Shown here: positions 1-12,397 of the stretch, piece by piece
Layout of the letters: every line of letters begins with the position of its first letter
Position numbering within the stretch: the stretch's first letter is position 1
Assembly (NCBI GenBank): GCA_033439295.1
Contig: JAVTLE010000005.1
Coordinates: 794,501-858,500, forward strand
Reading direction: 5' to 3'
Origin: Deuterostichococcus epilithicus
Taxonomy: Eukaryota; Chlorophyta; Trebouxiophyceae; Prasiolales; Stichococcaceae
DNA length: 64,000 bases
Made by a program: the position numbers and the translations under genes
The notes under the pieces: model-generated
The model's input: the letters and a program-made list of their open reading frames with translations, nothing else
What the model was told of the DNA's origin: nothing
Databases searched by the model: none

Positions 1-86
1 AGGAGCGTTGATTTGCTGCAGACGTGTACACACATGTTGCCACAGAGATGCGGCGCCTGAAGCTACCAGAGGCGCATCTGGGTGCA

Positions 87-3000
87 CTACCGGAAACCCC
101 TAAACCCCCAGCCTGTACATGGGAACTGCAGCAAGGGCGTGCAGGCTGTCGGGATCGCGCCGCGACGGTTCCGCGGCGGCCAGAGCCTCTTCGAGGGAGA
201 GCGCACCTGCGTCGCCGGGTTGCAGCTCACATACACGATGCGCCGCGCGCCGCAGCGCGCCAGCCAGGCCAGCAGCTTCTGCGACATGCCCGCGCGCCCG
301 GGGTCTGCATTAAGAAAAGTCTCAGTCGTGCTGCGGACATCTAGCAGCTTTGGCTCAGCAGAAAAGCCCGGGACGTACAAGAAAAAAGGGCAGGATTCGC
401 CATGCCATTTAGCATGCACTGCTGATCTGCCCAGAAGGTTGGTGCCCACACCCCGCAGCCTGAAAGGCCAGCAGCACAGCGTCAGGTGCTTGTGCACCTG
501 CCACGACAACGTCCGGCGGCGGCAGTGCCGCCGTCCCGCAAGTCGCCGGCACGCCGCCGTCCAGGTCCGCCCGCTCGAAGGCCGCGTTGCCGATGCCGTT
601 CGCTGCCGCGTTGGCCCGTGCGTCGGCCACGGCTGCGGCAGAGACCTCGATTCCGTACACAGCCCGGCAGCGCGTCGCCAGCGCGAGTGCAAAGAAGCCG
701 GCGCCACAAAAGAGGTCCAGCACCACGTCGGCGCCGTCCGGCCGCAGGTCTGCAGCAACACCGGTGGCAGACTTGCGGGCAAATGGCGACCCTTGCCAAG
801 GAGCGCACGACCCCGCCCCAGATAGGGAGGGTCGCTATTTGTGGCTCGCAGCAAGCCATGACGGAGGGGAGCCTCAGGCTTGCAGCAGCTGGAATCCTGA
901 CCTCACCAGGCCATACACAAGGATGTCGATGCTGTCGCCATTCGAGGGGCTGGCTGCACACAAGGGAGGGCGGCAGCGCACCCGCAGCGGCGGTGACCAT
1001 GGCGGTGAGGGTGGCCGCCTGCGCCGTGTTGGTCTGGAAAAAGGATTGTGCCGAGATGTCGAACTGTAAGCCGCCCAGCGCCTGGCTGATGGTCGGCTCC
1101 CCCCACAGCACCTGCGGAGTGGCAACAGGACATGGCATCGTTCCTGCATCCTGGGCCCGGCTTTAGAACGGCTGAGCCGGATGTCAAGTCGCCAGGCAGG
1201 GTGTGCCTCGTCCCTGGCACGTCCACCGGCGCACTGACCCATGCTGACCCAGTGCCGCTGCCGCACAACTGTGCTTGACGGAGCAAAGAAGGTGATGCCC
1301 TGCATGCTGGGTGTCAAAGCCTGAAAGTCTGGCAGGCCGGATGCCGAAGCCAGCCTGACTCGGCTGCACAAGCAGCCGTCGGCGCCCCTCAGGGGCGACC
1401 CGCACGTTTGCGACCCGCTCATGTTCCGGGTGCGCCACACCCACCTCTGTGGCAGGGCCCCTCGGCTGCTCCTTGGCCCGCCCCCGCTGCCGCCGTGCCT
1501 GCCCTGCCGCGTCGCTGCGCACAATGCTGCACACCGACGGGCACTGCTCACGCAGCGCTTCGACGACAGGCGTCAGCATCGAGGCGGCGCCCGGCACCGC
1601 GGCGGTGACGAGGTGCACCATGTGCTGCAGCCCGCCGCCGTCGGGGCAGCTGCCCGCCCGGATGGCCACCCGCTGCAGCAGGCCCGACCCCGCCTGCTTC
1701 GGGCCCCGCCTGCCGAGTCTGCGTGGAGAGGGGAAGTGTCACGGAGGCGGGCGCCGCCAACAGCTTCAGCGCTCTGAGGCTACGATCGAGTGTGGCTTGG
1801 CATGCACCTGCAGATGCAGCCGGGCAGCTCAGGGGAACATGGAGATGCTGACATTTTGCACAACAGGCTGGACCATTACGAGCGCAAGAAGGATGGGCGC
1901 ACGGCTGCAGCTGCGCGCTTGCAATGCCGGCCCGGACAGCATCTAGGATCGCATTGGCGGCGGCGTCCTGCAGCCAGCAGGCGTTGATTGGCAGCACCTG
2001 CAGTACGCATCGCAGATCTAGTGCTTTTGCAGGTCAGTCAAGTTGCATTAGCAAGAGTAAGTCGCCTGATTACCACTGTGCCTGGTCATGCAGTACTCTG
2101 GCACTTGCGAGATGGTCGGACTTGCCAGGTAAACAGTTTGTATGCATGGTCGGACTTGCCAGGTAAAGAGCTTACATGCGAAACCTCATCCGCGTCTCCT
2201 TAATATACTGAGCGTGTCATGCGCCAGAGAGCACACGTCCCTCACCTGATCGGTGTGACCGGGCCGCCCGAAGCCGAGCGCGGGCACCGGCATTGCGGCG
2301 CCGCCGAGGCCGTCATCGGCTGGCACCCATGTGTGGTCGCTGAAGGAGAACTGCGAGCAGCAGCGCCAAGTGGAGGTTTGCAACCAACAAACCTGGTTCG
2401 CCTGGTTCGGTCACGACCAGGAATTGCTGCTCAGAAAGCGTGAAATCTGCTGCCATTGACAGGATGCAGGTGTGACAGCTACTCGTGTCAGGGCCTCCCA
2501 GAAGAGACTCTCAACGTGATAGCACCTCCATCTTGTTGCGGTAGTGGTACTGCTGCTGCGCTGCAGCGATTGGCCGCGTGCGACTCGCGACGTCCGCCAC
2601 ACCCGCAATGCGCTGCAGCACGTCCGAGACCTGTGTGCAGCACAGCGGTTGACGATCACAGCTGTGGCTCGTAGATGCCGTTGCGGTGCGCAAGTCCACT
2701 CACACCCGAGCTGAGAAGCGACATGTGCACCGCGGGCGCCACGAAAGTTCAGTACCACATCAGACACAAACCAGACGATAGACCACAGTTAATGGTCTGC
2801 ACCAGCCAGCTCCTCGGCGCGCCAACATCCAGTTGCAGCATGGGGTTGCAGGCAGCAGCCTGATGTCTCACACCTGCGCCTGTTTGGCAGCCAGCTGCGC
2901 AGGGTACTGCAGGGCCTGCAGCTGGCAGCCACCGCATGGCCCGAAGTGTGGGCAGGGCGGCTGCGCCGCATTCGGCGACGCCCGCAGCGTCGCCACCTTG

Positions 3001-3443
3001 CCCGCGACAGCATAGCCTGCACCCGCACACATTTTCCGTGTGCCATTGCGCTTTCGACATGCGTCTGCCGCCAGGGTGGGTCTGAGCTCTCGGACAGAGA
3101 CCGGCATGCCCCGAGAGGGAAGCCCTGCAGAGGACTGACACCGAGATCGGGGACTTTTCTGTTGCAGGAGGTATTTGCTGTGACTCCAACATACAGACCG
3201 CACCTTTTGCGACGCTGTGCACACGAGCCGTCAGGCGCTCGCCAGGGATGGCGCCACGCGTCAGGACCACAAAGTCCTGCAGGTGGGCCAGCTCTGCCGG
3301 CAGCGCGTCGTCCGCCAGGCGGCATACCCCCTGCGGCAGCCAGCAACCTGGTCATGTGCCATACGTGCTCGGGAGAGAGACACGCATCCCTATGCGGCTG
3401 ATGGCGCAACTTCATCATGCTTCGACATGCTCGCAAGCTGGAA

Positions 3444-3527
<84 letters not shown>

Positions 3528-3982
3528 ATGCTGCTGCTGCTGCTGCTGCTGCTTGACAAGCAGGGTCGCCAAGCAGGCGAAGTCATGGGGGCGGCATGAC
3601 ACTGACGGCTTGCCTGACCACCAAAGGCGAGGCTGTCGCATTCCAGCTGCAGCATCTCCCCAGCATAGAGGGTCCTGAGCTTTGGCGCTGTTGCTGCAGC
3701 TGCATCGGGGTCGAGTGCGTCTCGGCGCTGCTTGCCGGGCTTCTGCTTTGGCTTGTGCTGCGCGGCGGCAGCCGCCGCCGCCAGCGCTGCATGGCGGCGT
3801 CTGTGAGGCTGTCGCCTGTGAAATGCGCTACGATGCTGCGGCTGTCCATTAAGCGCCGGCCCGCTTTGCAGGGGGACGGCGGCCCAGCACAGCTGCGCAC
3901 AGCGGTGCAAGAAGTGCAGGCGCTGATGAGGACCCATCCGCCGGCAGAGCCCTAAATGAGTCGAGCTGGCCGCCATGCTCAC
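87..3982 (-). CDS. TrmA/RumA-family RNA (uracil-5-)-methyltransferase, 3' end beyond window
   Basis: This gene encodes a SAM-dependent enzyme that makes 5-methyluridine in tRNA or rRNA. Reading the minus strand, exon 1 (from 3982) has an Ala/Arg-rich leader, possibly an organelle transit peptide, then a TRAM-like segment ([17 protein letters not shown]). Next come a segment reading [20 protein letters not shown] (about 3300-3225), a cysteine cluster [17 protein letters not shown] as in Fe-S RumA proteins (about 2950-2880), YRNKME (about 2530), [10 protein letters not shown] and [12 protein letters not shown] (2360-2250), [15 protein letters not shown] (about 1990), [12 protein letters not shown] (about 1620), [16 protein letters not shown] (about 1060), the SAM-binding motif LDLFCGAG (about 720) and the catalytic-Cys motif YVSCNPAT (about 230). 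The usual C-terminal exon is not seen and probably lies left of position 1. Exon edges are approximate. The family is certain; the RNA target and compartment are not. Confidence 0.88.
3445..3553. repeat. CTG/CAG trinucleotide run
   Basis: A run of CTG triplets on the plus strand (CAG on the methyltransferase strand) covers about 109 bases, with a single ATG interruption at about 3528. It lies just downstream of the TRAM-like exon of the methyltransferase. It is probably intronic, because the homology on either side does not need it. If exonic it would add a homopolymer tract. Confidence 0.95.
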
Positions 3983-4620
3983 AGATTCCGAGGCGTGCTG
4001 TGCGGCGGCCTGTATGCTGCTGACTCTCTCTGGCCAGCAAGGCCAGCACTACCGGAGCGGATCAGCGCCGGCCGTCCCGTTTGCCGTCACTGACAGGCGT
4101 CGCCGTCAGCAGCTTCCATTGTGGCAGCTCGATCAGTACCAGACGTTTGACAAACTGAGCCGGCTTTCTGATGCAGGAGTTGAAGTGGCAGTCCTGTGAG
4201 ATCCAGAGCAACACGGGCCCCATCTCACAGAGGGTTACCGACAACCTGACCTCGATGCTGTTCGCAACATGAAACCTTGTGGATCGAAACGGCGGCTCAA
4301 TTCGCTTGCTCTTTTCCGACACGTCTCAGCACTTCTATTACTCTCAAAGGCCGAGATCGCCACGATCAATGGTAGCCAACTTGCAGCTGTTGTGACTTCG
4401 AGCTGAGGGGGACTGTGTGTTCAAGTTTAGAAGGTCATGCAAGCTGTTCAGCTCCCCTGCGAGCTTGTGCACGGCTCCACGCCAAAGGGGATGATCGGAA
4501 TATGCAAGTCACCTTCACAATCGTTCACATTGTAGTCGTCAGCATTCTCATCACGCCGCAGGTGTCGTGAGGCCTTTTGGCCTACACACCGCACGCTTCG
4601 GCTCGTCCAGGGAAATCAAG
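3983..4620. promoter_or_regulatory. Divergent intergenic region
   Basis: This stretch of about 640 bp separates the methyltransferase start (minus, 3982) from the MORN gene start (plus, 4621). It should hold both promoters and 5' UTRs. I saw no convincing coding exon, TATA box or repeat in it. Confidence 0.5.
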
Positions 4621-7600
4621 ATGACGGATGTGGAGGGACCCATGACGACGACGGCCTTGCGGCAAGAAGTGCTGAGGCTGGAAGAGGAGCTGAAGATGCG
4701 GCACTGGCACGAACAGCAGCTGGCGATCGCCGACGGGTGCGCTTGCTGCTGCACAACGTCTCTTCAGACATGCTCCTGAGGATTGCTTGTTGACGTTGTC
4801 GGAGGGATTGCGCACACAGAAGAAGTCAATCCGTTCCTGCAATGCAACTTGTGTGCGTCACCGAGTATCGCAGGTCGCCATTCCGGGGTTGTTGTACACA
4901 AGACATGCTTTGCCGCAGGAGACCATGCAAGCAGTCGTCCGCCGGGATGATCGTCGAGATCAGGACGTTCAGCTATACCAACGGTGATACATATGAGGTG
5001 CGAAATGGGTGTCGTGCATCATACGATGTGCCGCTCCGGTGAGCCCCCAATGCGTGGTGCATCAGATGCGCTGAGCCGGGTGAGGCGCTACGATGTCCGT
5101 CGTGATGCACTCAAGGCTGTCCAAGATCGGTCGCCTGCTTCAACATTACGTGCACCCTCGGCTCTTGCACAACATGAGAAGCATAACATGCCTGCTGCCG
5201 TACTTAGGGCGAGGCGCTCGATACACTGCGGCATGGCCGCGGCGTGCACACCTGCTCCAATGGCGACAGCTACGATGGCGCCTGGCAGTACGACAAGCGC
5301 CACGGCCGCGGCACCGCCACCTTTGCGCGCGGCGTCAGCTACGAGGGCCAGTGGCGAGAGGACATGGCCCACGGGTGGGAGCTCTCATGAGGACGTCAGA
5401 TGTGTCCATGGGCCATTGCACTGGGAGACTGCTCGGGAGTCCCCAACGATCGGAGGGTGCACAGGTTGCCAACTGGAGCGGAAAAATCAGGAGGCCGGCA
5501 ACACTTTCCACCTGGCCTGTGCCAGTTGCACAGCCTATGCGTGTTGCACAGTTCTGCGTGCGCAGACAAGCTGACGCACGACAGCGTGCGACATGTCGCC
5601 ATGTAGGACGGGCAAAGCGACGTACGAGAATGGCGGCGTGTACGAGGGCGACTTCCGGAAGGACCACCGATGGGGCTGGGGCCAGCAGCGATTCATAGAT
5701 GGCAGCGTGTACGAGGGGGAGTGGTACGACGACTTGATCGAAGGTGACACAAGCACAGCTCTGCCGCCTGCCATGACTGTAGTGGACTTGTTCATCTGAG
5801 ATCGTACGCACGGTCCGGCAGTTGGAGGGGCGACACCTGGTGATTAGCCCAGCACATGTGGTGATGCAGACAGAGGCGCGAGCAGGGGTTGCTGCACAAC
5901 TGACGGCGCCTGCATCTCCCTGTTCACGAAGTGTCACAGCTGCGGTGCCGGAGCGCGCGACATGTCAATGTGCAGGCAAGGGTCGCTGGGCGTACCTTGA
6001 TGGATCATACTTCGAGGGCGAGCTGGGCAACGGCCACCGTGCGCGGGGGCGATTTGTGTCGGGCGATGGCAGCATCGAGTACGAGGGCAACTGGAAGGCT
6101 GATCTGTACCACGGCGCCGGCATGATGGCGCAGCGCGGCGCCTGGAAGTACACAGGTTGGTGCCCAGACCTGCTTTCTGGCATTGCGTGAGGGACCAGGT
6201 CGCCCGCAGATCAACAGAGGCTTTGGAGGCCTCGTCACGGCGCAGCAGCCGGGCCCGGCGGATGGCACCGCCATGATGGGTGATGGTGCGGGGCCACTCA
6301 GGTTACAACTCGAGAGATGAAAGCGCTGTGCGGGTGCTGTCAGGGCAACTGCAGTCATGCGGTGGCGCCTGTTGCGGCTACAGGCCAGTGGCGGGAGGGC
6401 GCGCAGCACGGCCACGGCGTTTGCGAATATGTTGGGGGTTTGAGGTTCGAGGGCGCCTGGCAGGGCGGGCGGCGGTGCGGGCGTGGCTGCCTGACAGCAC
6501 AGGGCTTCAAGTACGATGGCGATTGGGCTGACGACCGGCAGCACGGCCAAGGTCAGCGGCCGGACGCGCTCAGATACTGAACCCAAGCACTGAGCTTGAA
6601 TCCTGAACTAGCAGGGTTTCATTGGTAGCGTGTCATCAAATATGTCGATTGGTCTGCTGCTGCAAAGTTGGCGATGAAATGTGCGCGCAGAGGTCCTGGA
6701 TGCTGCGCTTTGCTCCAGCTGTCACTCCATGTCCTCAGCTTCGATGCATGTCGCAGGCAGCTGCTTGCTGGAGACGGGAGACAAGTACTCTGGCCAGTGG
6801 CACGACGGCCGCCGCCATGGCGCTGGCAGCTGCCTCTTCGTCAACGGCGACAGGTGAGCCTCAAAGCAGAGGGGCTCTCAGCAGAGCAGGCTGGGGGGCC
6901 AGGAAGCGCAAGCTGTGAGCAAGTAAATGATTGCGTGGAGGATGAGTGCTGGGTTTTTTGGCGCTCCATTTTGTGCGTGCTCGGTGGCCGCGGCAGGTAT
7001 CAAGGCAGCTGGCAAGATGGAGTGCGCTCGGGAGAGGGCGTCTGCGAGTACGCTAATGGTGACATCTATCAGGGTATGCTTCTAAGGCAGTGAGCTCGGT
7101 TTCCGGCATCATCGATTCGCAACACCATAGCAGCGGCGCGCCAAAGCCGTGTCCTTGCCCGAGAGAATAGCTGACGCTGCATACAGTGCCGCTGTGCCTA
7201 ACGATGCTGTCACGACTCAGGTGCCTGGCTCAATGACAAGCGGCATGGCCTTGGCCGCTGCAAGTTTGCGGACGGCACCAGGTTCAAGGGGCGTTGGGAG
7301 GACGACGGCTGGGTGCAGACGGCGGCGGACCCCCAGCGCAGCAGGGTGCTGCCGAAATGCCTGCCGCTGCGGGCTGTGGCCGGCCAGGACTGTTCCTTCA
7401 CGATCCAGGTGGGCCAGCGCATGACTGCCGGGCACCGTGCGGCCACAGAGGTCATGCTGATTATCTCAGCACGGGCACCAGTCCTCGAATGAGAGAGCTG
7501 CAATTGTTTCTATCCGAATGATAGTCGGGCTGACGCAGGCCGCATATGCGAGCAACCGCCGTGAGGAACCCACCGGGCTCAATGCTAATCATTCAACCAT

Positions 7601-9949
7601 TCGATCCTTTGAAACAAGCAAGGTCCCTATTTCTGTAACAGGCGAGGGACGAGCTGGGCAATAAGCGGCTGACGGGCGGCGACGAGTTCGTGGTCGAGCT
7701 GCGGGGACCGTCCACCGTCTACGCCACCGTGGCGGACGCCAGCGACGGCACCTACACCGCCACGTTCAACACCACTGCCGCCGGCGATCACATGGTCCAC
7801 GTCAGCACAGGTGCTGCAGCTTTTCAATCTCTCTGGGACGCCCTACATGGAGCAAAGTGAGATGTCAGGAGCAGCACCAGGGCGCTGCCGTACCCGGCGT
7901 CAAAACGCGATGCAACGACCATGAATCTGTGCATGCCACGAGCACAGTTCTACTGACCCACGTATTTCAAAGCTGCGCCACCAAGGGCTTTGCAGAGCCT
8001 TGGAAGACGGCAGCGAGTCTCACATGATGTTGCACTGCAGCTCATGTGGCGCTTCACCTCACAACCTGTATTAGCCAGAAACAGTTGTCGATTCATTTCA
8101 GCCGGAAACAGTTGTCGATTCAAAGGGCGGATCACGAGGACATTGCCGGATGGGAGCAGAGCTGCTGACATGCCTGCGTCTGCATGTCCAGGCGGCACAC
8201 CAGTAAAGGAGTCGCCCCACCTGCTGGCCGTCGCGGCCGCGCCGCCAGCGCCGCGCAAGTGCGTAGTCACGGGTGATGGTCGAGGCTCAGCGCTCTGCGG
8301 CATGGCAGCGCAGTTCTGTGTCGAGGTCAGGGACGAGTACGGAAACAGGTGGGCGGACACTTTGCTGTGCTGTTAGTGCCTCTGCACAAATGCTGCGCCT
8401 GAAGCGAGCGCACCTGCAGCCTGGGGTTGCAAGTCCTTTGCTACCGAAGTGCATGCGCGCCTCCGTGGACTGAAATCTGAAACTGTTCGTGAAACTGGAT
8501 CGAGAGCATCATCTGCAGAAGTCGTGCCTACATGCACAGTTGCGCACCACAGCAGCAGAGGGAATGGCGCTTTGAGAGTGACGTTTTACGTGCTTCAATT
8601 TTGCGCAGGTGCTGTTCAGCAGCGGCGCTCGCCATGGTGCGGCTCGAGGCGGTTTTGTCGTGTGGTGCTGCATCGTGCGCCGTGAGCGTGGCGCCTGACG
8701 CGGCGGCCGGCGAAATCGTCTGCACCTACACCGCAGCAGCGCCTGGCATGTACCGCCTGCAACTGACGTCCGGCGGCGGCGGCGGCAGCGGTGGCCGCAG
8801 CGATCATAGTGGCGCCCAAGGCAGCAAGTCGCACTGCCGGGACATGCACCTGTCGGGCAGCCCATTCTCTGTTCAGGTGCAGCTTCGCTTTCCTTCGACA
8901 GCAGACGACTTGCAGTGGCCAAAAGTCAGTTGCGTCGTATGTCTGGTAAAATCTTGCAGCCTCGGACATGGCAGCAGAGTCATGCTGCAAATTTGTACGG
9001 CTTTGCGCATGTGGGAATGCTGCTTTGATTTCTGAACATGGCTGGCATGCGCACTGATTCTTCGGTCTATCACTTCGTTCTGAGCTCCTGCTGGGAAGGA
9101 TGTCCAGGTCAGCGACAAAGACCAGGCAGCGGAGCAGCCGGCGGCGCAGGCTGCCGCCATGCGGGACGAGTCGCAGCTGTGGCGCGACATCGCCGCCGCC
9201 ACCTTCTGCGCGGATGGCGTCGCCGACGGCTGGGAGTCTGACACCGAGGAACTGGTGTCCCATGAAGACAAATATCTGAAAGTGGGCCAAACTCCGAAAC
9301 CCTGTGCTTGACGAAGACAAAGCACCTGTTGTAGTGCTTAAACTGCCAGTCCACCAGGATGCTTGCATCGCCAAGCACCTGCTGCCATGACAATGCGGCT
9401 GCGCAGTGAGGGTCAGAAAGGATTGGTAGCCCCAGCGGATGCACTAGTGTGTTCTCATTGACCGCGCGCGTGCTCCCACAGGTACACCCAGGCGTGCCAG
9501 TGGTGGAGAACCTGGAGGACCTGTGGATGGTGTCCAAGCTGCAGCGGGAGCGCAAGGCCAAGGAGGCCGCCGCCAAGCAGCGGCGCCTCGCGCAGATGCG
9601 CGTGGGTGCTGCCCACCTTCTGCAAAGTATCTCGCTCCTTCTGCAGGACCCATTCAGCCGCTGTAAGATGATTTGTGAAATGACATGTGCCTGTGTCCCC
9701 GGAGTCGCATGACCAAATTCTGCGATCCCTTGCAGCCGCGGTCGGAGGGTTGTCCGCAGGATGCTCTTTCCAACAGCAATGCTGCCGACGCAGGAGGCGT
9801 TGCGGGAGAGGTTCGGGGAGCCTGTGCCGGCGCCGATGCCGAATATGCTGCAGGGAAGCGTGGGCGCAGACGCAGCGGGAGCAGCAGTGCAACTATCAGA
9901 AGAAGTGAAATATGTTCCATTACCCACGAGGCTGCCGGTCGTTGCCTAG
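4621..9949 (+). CDS. MORN-repeat protein with two filamin-type Ig domains
   Basis: This is a multi-exon gene. The chosen ATG opens MTDVEGPMTTTALRQEVLRL, a short likely coiled coil, followed by exons carrying MORN repeats: YTNGDTYE (about 4975), SNGDSYDGAWQYDKRHGRG (about 5260), NGGVYEGDFRKDHRWGWGQ (about 5630), DGSYFEGELGNGHRARG (about 6000), LRFEGAWQGGRRCGRG (about 6440), GDKYSGQWHDGRRHGAG (about 6780), GRYQGSWQDGVRSGEG (about 6990) and FADGTRFKGRWEDDGW (about 7270). From about 7335 the protein changes to filamin/ABP280-like repeats. The first runs from AGQDCSFTIQ through DGTYTATFNTTAAGDHMVHV to GTPVKESPHLLAV (about 8215). The second runs from RKCVVTGDGRGSALCG to PGMYRLQLTSGG and LSGSPFSVQV (about 8875). 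The C-terminus has an acidic segment, a charged helix (KLQRERKAKEAAAKQRRLAQ, about 9535) and ends VPLPTRLPVVA at a TAG. MORN and filamin domains suggest a membrane- or cytoskeleton-linked scaffold; the function is inference. Confidence 0.83.
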
Positions 9950-9987
9950 ACTCCTGCTGCTGGGAAGAAGTGCTGCCGAATGCCAGC

Positions 9988-9992
9988 TTACA
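9988..9992 (-). promoter_or_regulatory. Putative TGTAA poly(A) signal of the LRR gene
   Basis: A TGTAA on the minus strand lies about 133 nt beyond the LRR stop. TGTAA is the usual green-algal poly(A) signal. A five-base motif occurs often by chance, so this is tentative. Confidence 0.35.
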
Positions 9993-10124
9993 TAGCTACA
10001 CACTCATGACATCTTGCGCCCACCAGCAGGCCCGGTGACATATTGAGTTGTTTTATGGCACAAAATGACGCAGGGCCATCAACGATATTTCCTAGCTCGC
10101 TCAATAGTTCAGAGCAAACCGTTA

Positions 10125-12397
10125 TCATCGCAGTATACTCAAGCACGTCAACGTCAGCTCTGAGGGCTGCAGCAGCGACGCTGGATCAGGAGCAGCCACG
10201 CCAACGCCTTCCATGCTGCCGCCTGCTACTGCCGTATTTTTTGCCGCCGACGATGCAAACCTCGCATCCACCTGCCGGCAGTACATGTCGGCTGTCCACG
10301 CAGCCAGCTCCGGCGGCCTCTGAAGCGCAGCGCAGCCCTCGATGCACAGCGTCTGAAGCTGCGTCATCGCCGTGACGCCCAGCGGAAGCGCCGCCAGCCG
10401 CCGGCAGTCCGTCAGATTCAAGATCTGCAGCCGGCTGAGCTCTGCCAGTGAGTCTGGCAACGACCGGAGCACGCCGCAGCCCTGGCAGTCCAGCCGCGTG
10501 AGGCCGCTCATGCCGCCCAGCGTTGCTGGCAGCGCCTCCAGCTTGGAACAGCTGATGAGTTCCAGCTGCGCCAGGCCTGCAAACGAACACCGCCCCTCAC
10601 TGTCACGTCACACCTGTCTCAGCCTTCAGCCACACGGCCAAATCTACAGCTTGCAATGATGCGCTGATTCCTTCGATACTCAGGCTCGACAGCAAGGCGT
10701 GCACGCAGGCCTGCAGCACCTGTGAGCTGGCCCAGAGAGGGCGGCAGCGCCGCCAGCGCCGTGCAGCCGGCGACCTGCAGGCGCCAGAGGCGGGAGAGGC
10801 CGCCCAGCGGCGGTAGCGCCTCCAGGGCCTCGCACCACCGCACGTCCAGGTCTACGAGCGCGGTTGCGGAGCCCAGGCTGCCCGGCAGGCGCGTCAGACC
10901 GCGGCAGAAACCCGCCGCCAGGTGCGTCAGGCCGCCGCACTGGCCTGCGCTGGATGCCAGGAGTCATGTGTGAGGCCCAAACCAGAGTGAGCAGTCGTGC
11001 GCATTTCCAAAGCAATCTGAGGCTACGGCGCCCGACAGATCGTGGAGGAGCTTCGATTCAAGTTCCCGCTGAATGCCTCCCACAGGCTGCGCCCACCTGT
11101 TGATGGGTCCACGCCTGCCAGGGGCTCACGGCCTCCGTCAGACATCCACGCTGGGCAAGAATCGCTCTGCTTGAAGGGCACACCAGCTTGTTCGTGAGGG
11201 TGCAGGCGACGCGCCTCACCTAGGGAGTCGGGGACAGTCGTCAGGGCACTGTGCGAGACGTCCAGGTCCCGCAGCAATGTCAGCTGCCCGATGTGGTGAG
11301 GCAGCCCCGCCAGCGCCTCGCAGCCGAATGCGTCCAGTCTGGAGAGCGCCATCAGCTCGCCCACGCCCGACGGCAGCGCATGCAGCCGCTTGCAGTTCTC
11401 TGCAGCGGGCAGCACGCAGCGTTACGATAGCGCTGCGGCGCTGGAGTGATCGTGCACTTTTGTCGTGCTCGGACAAGCGCGTAGTTGGAGCGGGCTTGCC
11501 ACAAGTTCCACACGTGACTGCCTCCGCGCTTGAAAGGTGTTGCTGACACCTGGTCATCACCTTTTACTTTTTTTTAGTAAAAGTACTTTTTAACGAGATG
11601 CAACAGGGCCTGAACCATGCCCCTCCCCCTGCCCGAAGCGGTGCAGGTTCCATACCAGACGCAGCAGCTGGCCAAAGGCTGACGCCACTCACCCACATCG
11701 AGGCTGCGCAGAGCCGTCAGCGCACTGATGCCTGGCGGCAGGTCCGCCAGCGCAGCGCAGCGCGCCAGGCGCAACTGTTGCAGGCTGGCGAGGCAGGAAA
11801 ACGCAGCCGGCAGCCACGACAGCGAGGCGCAGCCCGTCATGTCCAGCTCACGCAGGCCCGTCAGCGCGCCGATGGAGTGCGGCAGCGTCTGCAGCGCCTC
11901 GCAGCCTGTGCAGAGCGGGGCCTGTTGGAGGTAGGTCGGTCCGGCGACGGGTGACGAACCTTGGAAGAAACAGCATGGTCTCCGACGTCCAGCGGCCATG
12001 CGACGTGCGATGGCGGTATCCCATGTCAGGACGCAAGGACATTGCACGAGCGGACATTTGGAGCCTAGGAATTGGCGAGGAGGATGCAAACCAGGACAGC
12101 TCGGGGACTTGCCGTCCCACCTGAGAGGTTTAAGCTCGTGAGGTGCGAGCAGGCAGTGCCGAAGCTCTCCGGCAGGCTGCTCAGGTGCTGCCAGCCGGTG
12201 AGGTCCAGTGCCAGGCTGTGCTGCACAGCATCGAGGTCCAGATGCTGCCTGCCCGAGCGCCCGTCATCACCCGGTCTGCATGTCGAACTTTGCGGGTGAC
12301 ACCTCACTCGCCTGACGCACGGCCTGGCTGTGACCGTCGACCTTGTGTTTCTGCCTGGACCATATTGATAATGCTGCAAGCAGGCGCATGGAGGCAT
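10125..12397 (-). CDS. Leucine-rich-repeat protein (LxxLP type)
   Basis: Several minus-strand exons carry regular repeats of about 23-24 residues of the plant disease-resistance or Ras-group LRR type. In order: ALDLTGWQHLSSLPESFG (about 12215), LQTLPHSIGALTGLRELDM (about 11890), LADLPPGISALTALRSLDVG (about 11750), LHALPSGVGELMALSRLDAF (about 11390), LAGLPHHIGQLTLLRDLDVS (about 11300), TALAALPPSLGQLTG (about 10740), LEALPATLGGMSGLTRLDCQ (about 10520) and LRSLPDSLAELSRLQILNLT (about 10460). The last exon ends LTLTCLSILR with TGA at 10125-10127. No NB-ARC, TIR or kinase motif is visible. The first clear exon starts at about 12278 after an acceptor, so the true start lies upstream and was not resolved. 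Such LRR-only proteins are usually protein-binding scaffolds; no partner can be named. Confidence 0.75.

Noticed and set aside
2789-3600. Poly-Ser/poly-Gln protein from the CTG/CAG run
   Set aside because: The repeat is open in several frames. The methyltransferase homology on both sides does not need it, so it is more likely intronic.
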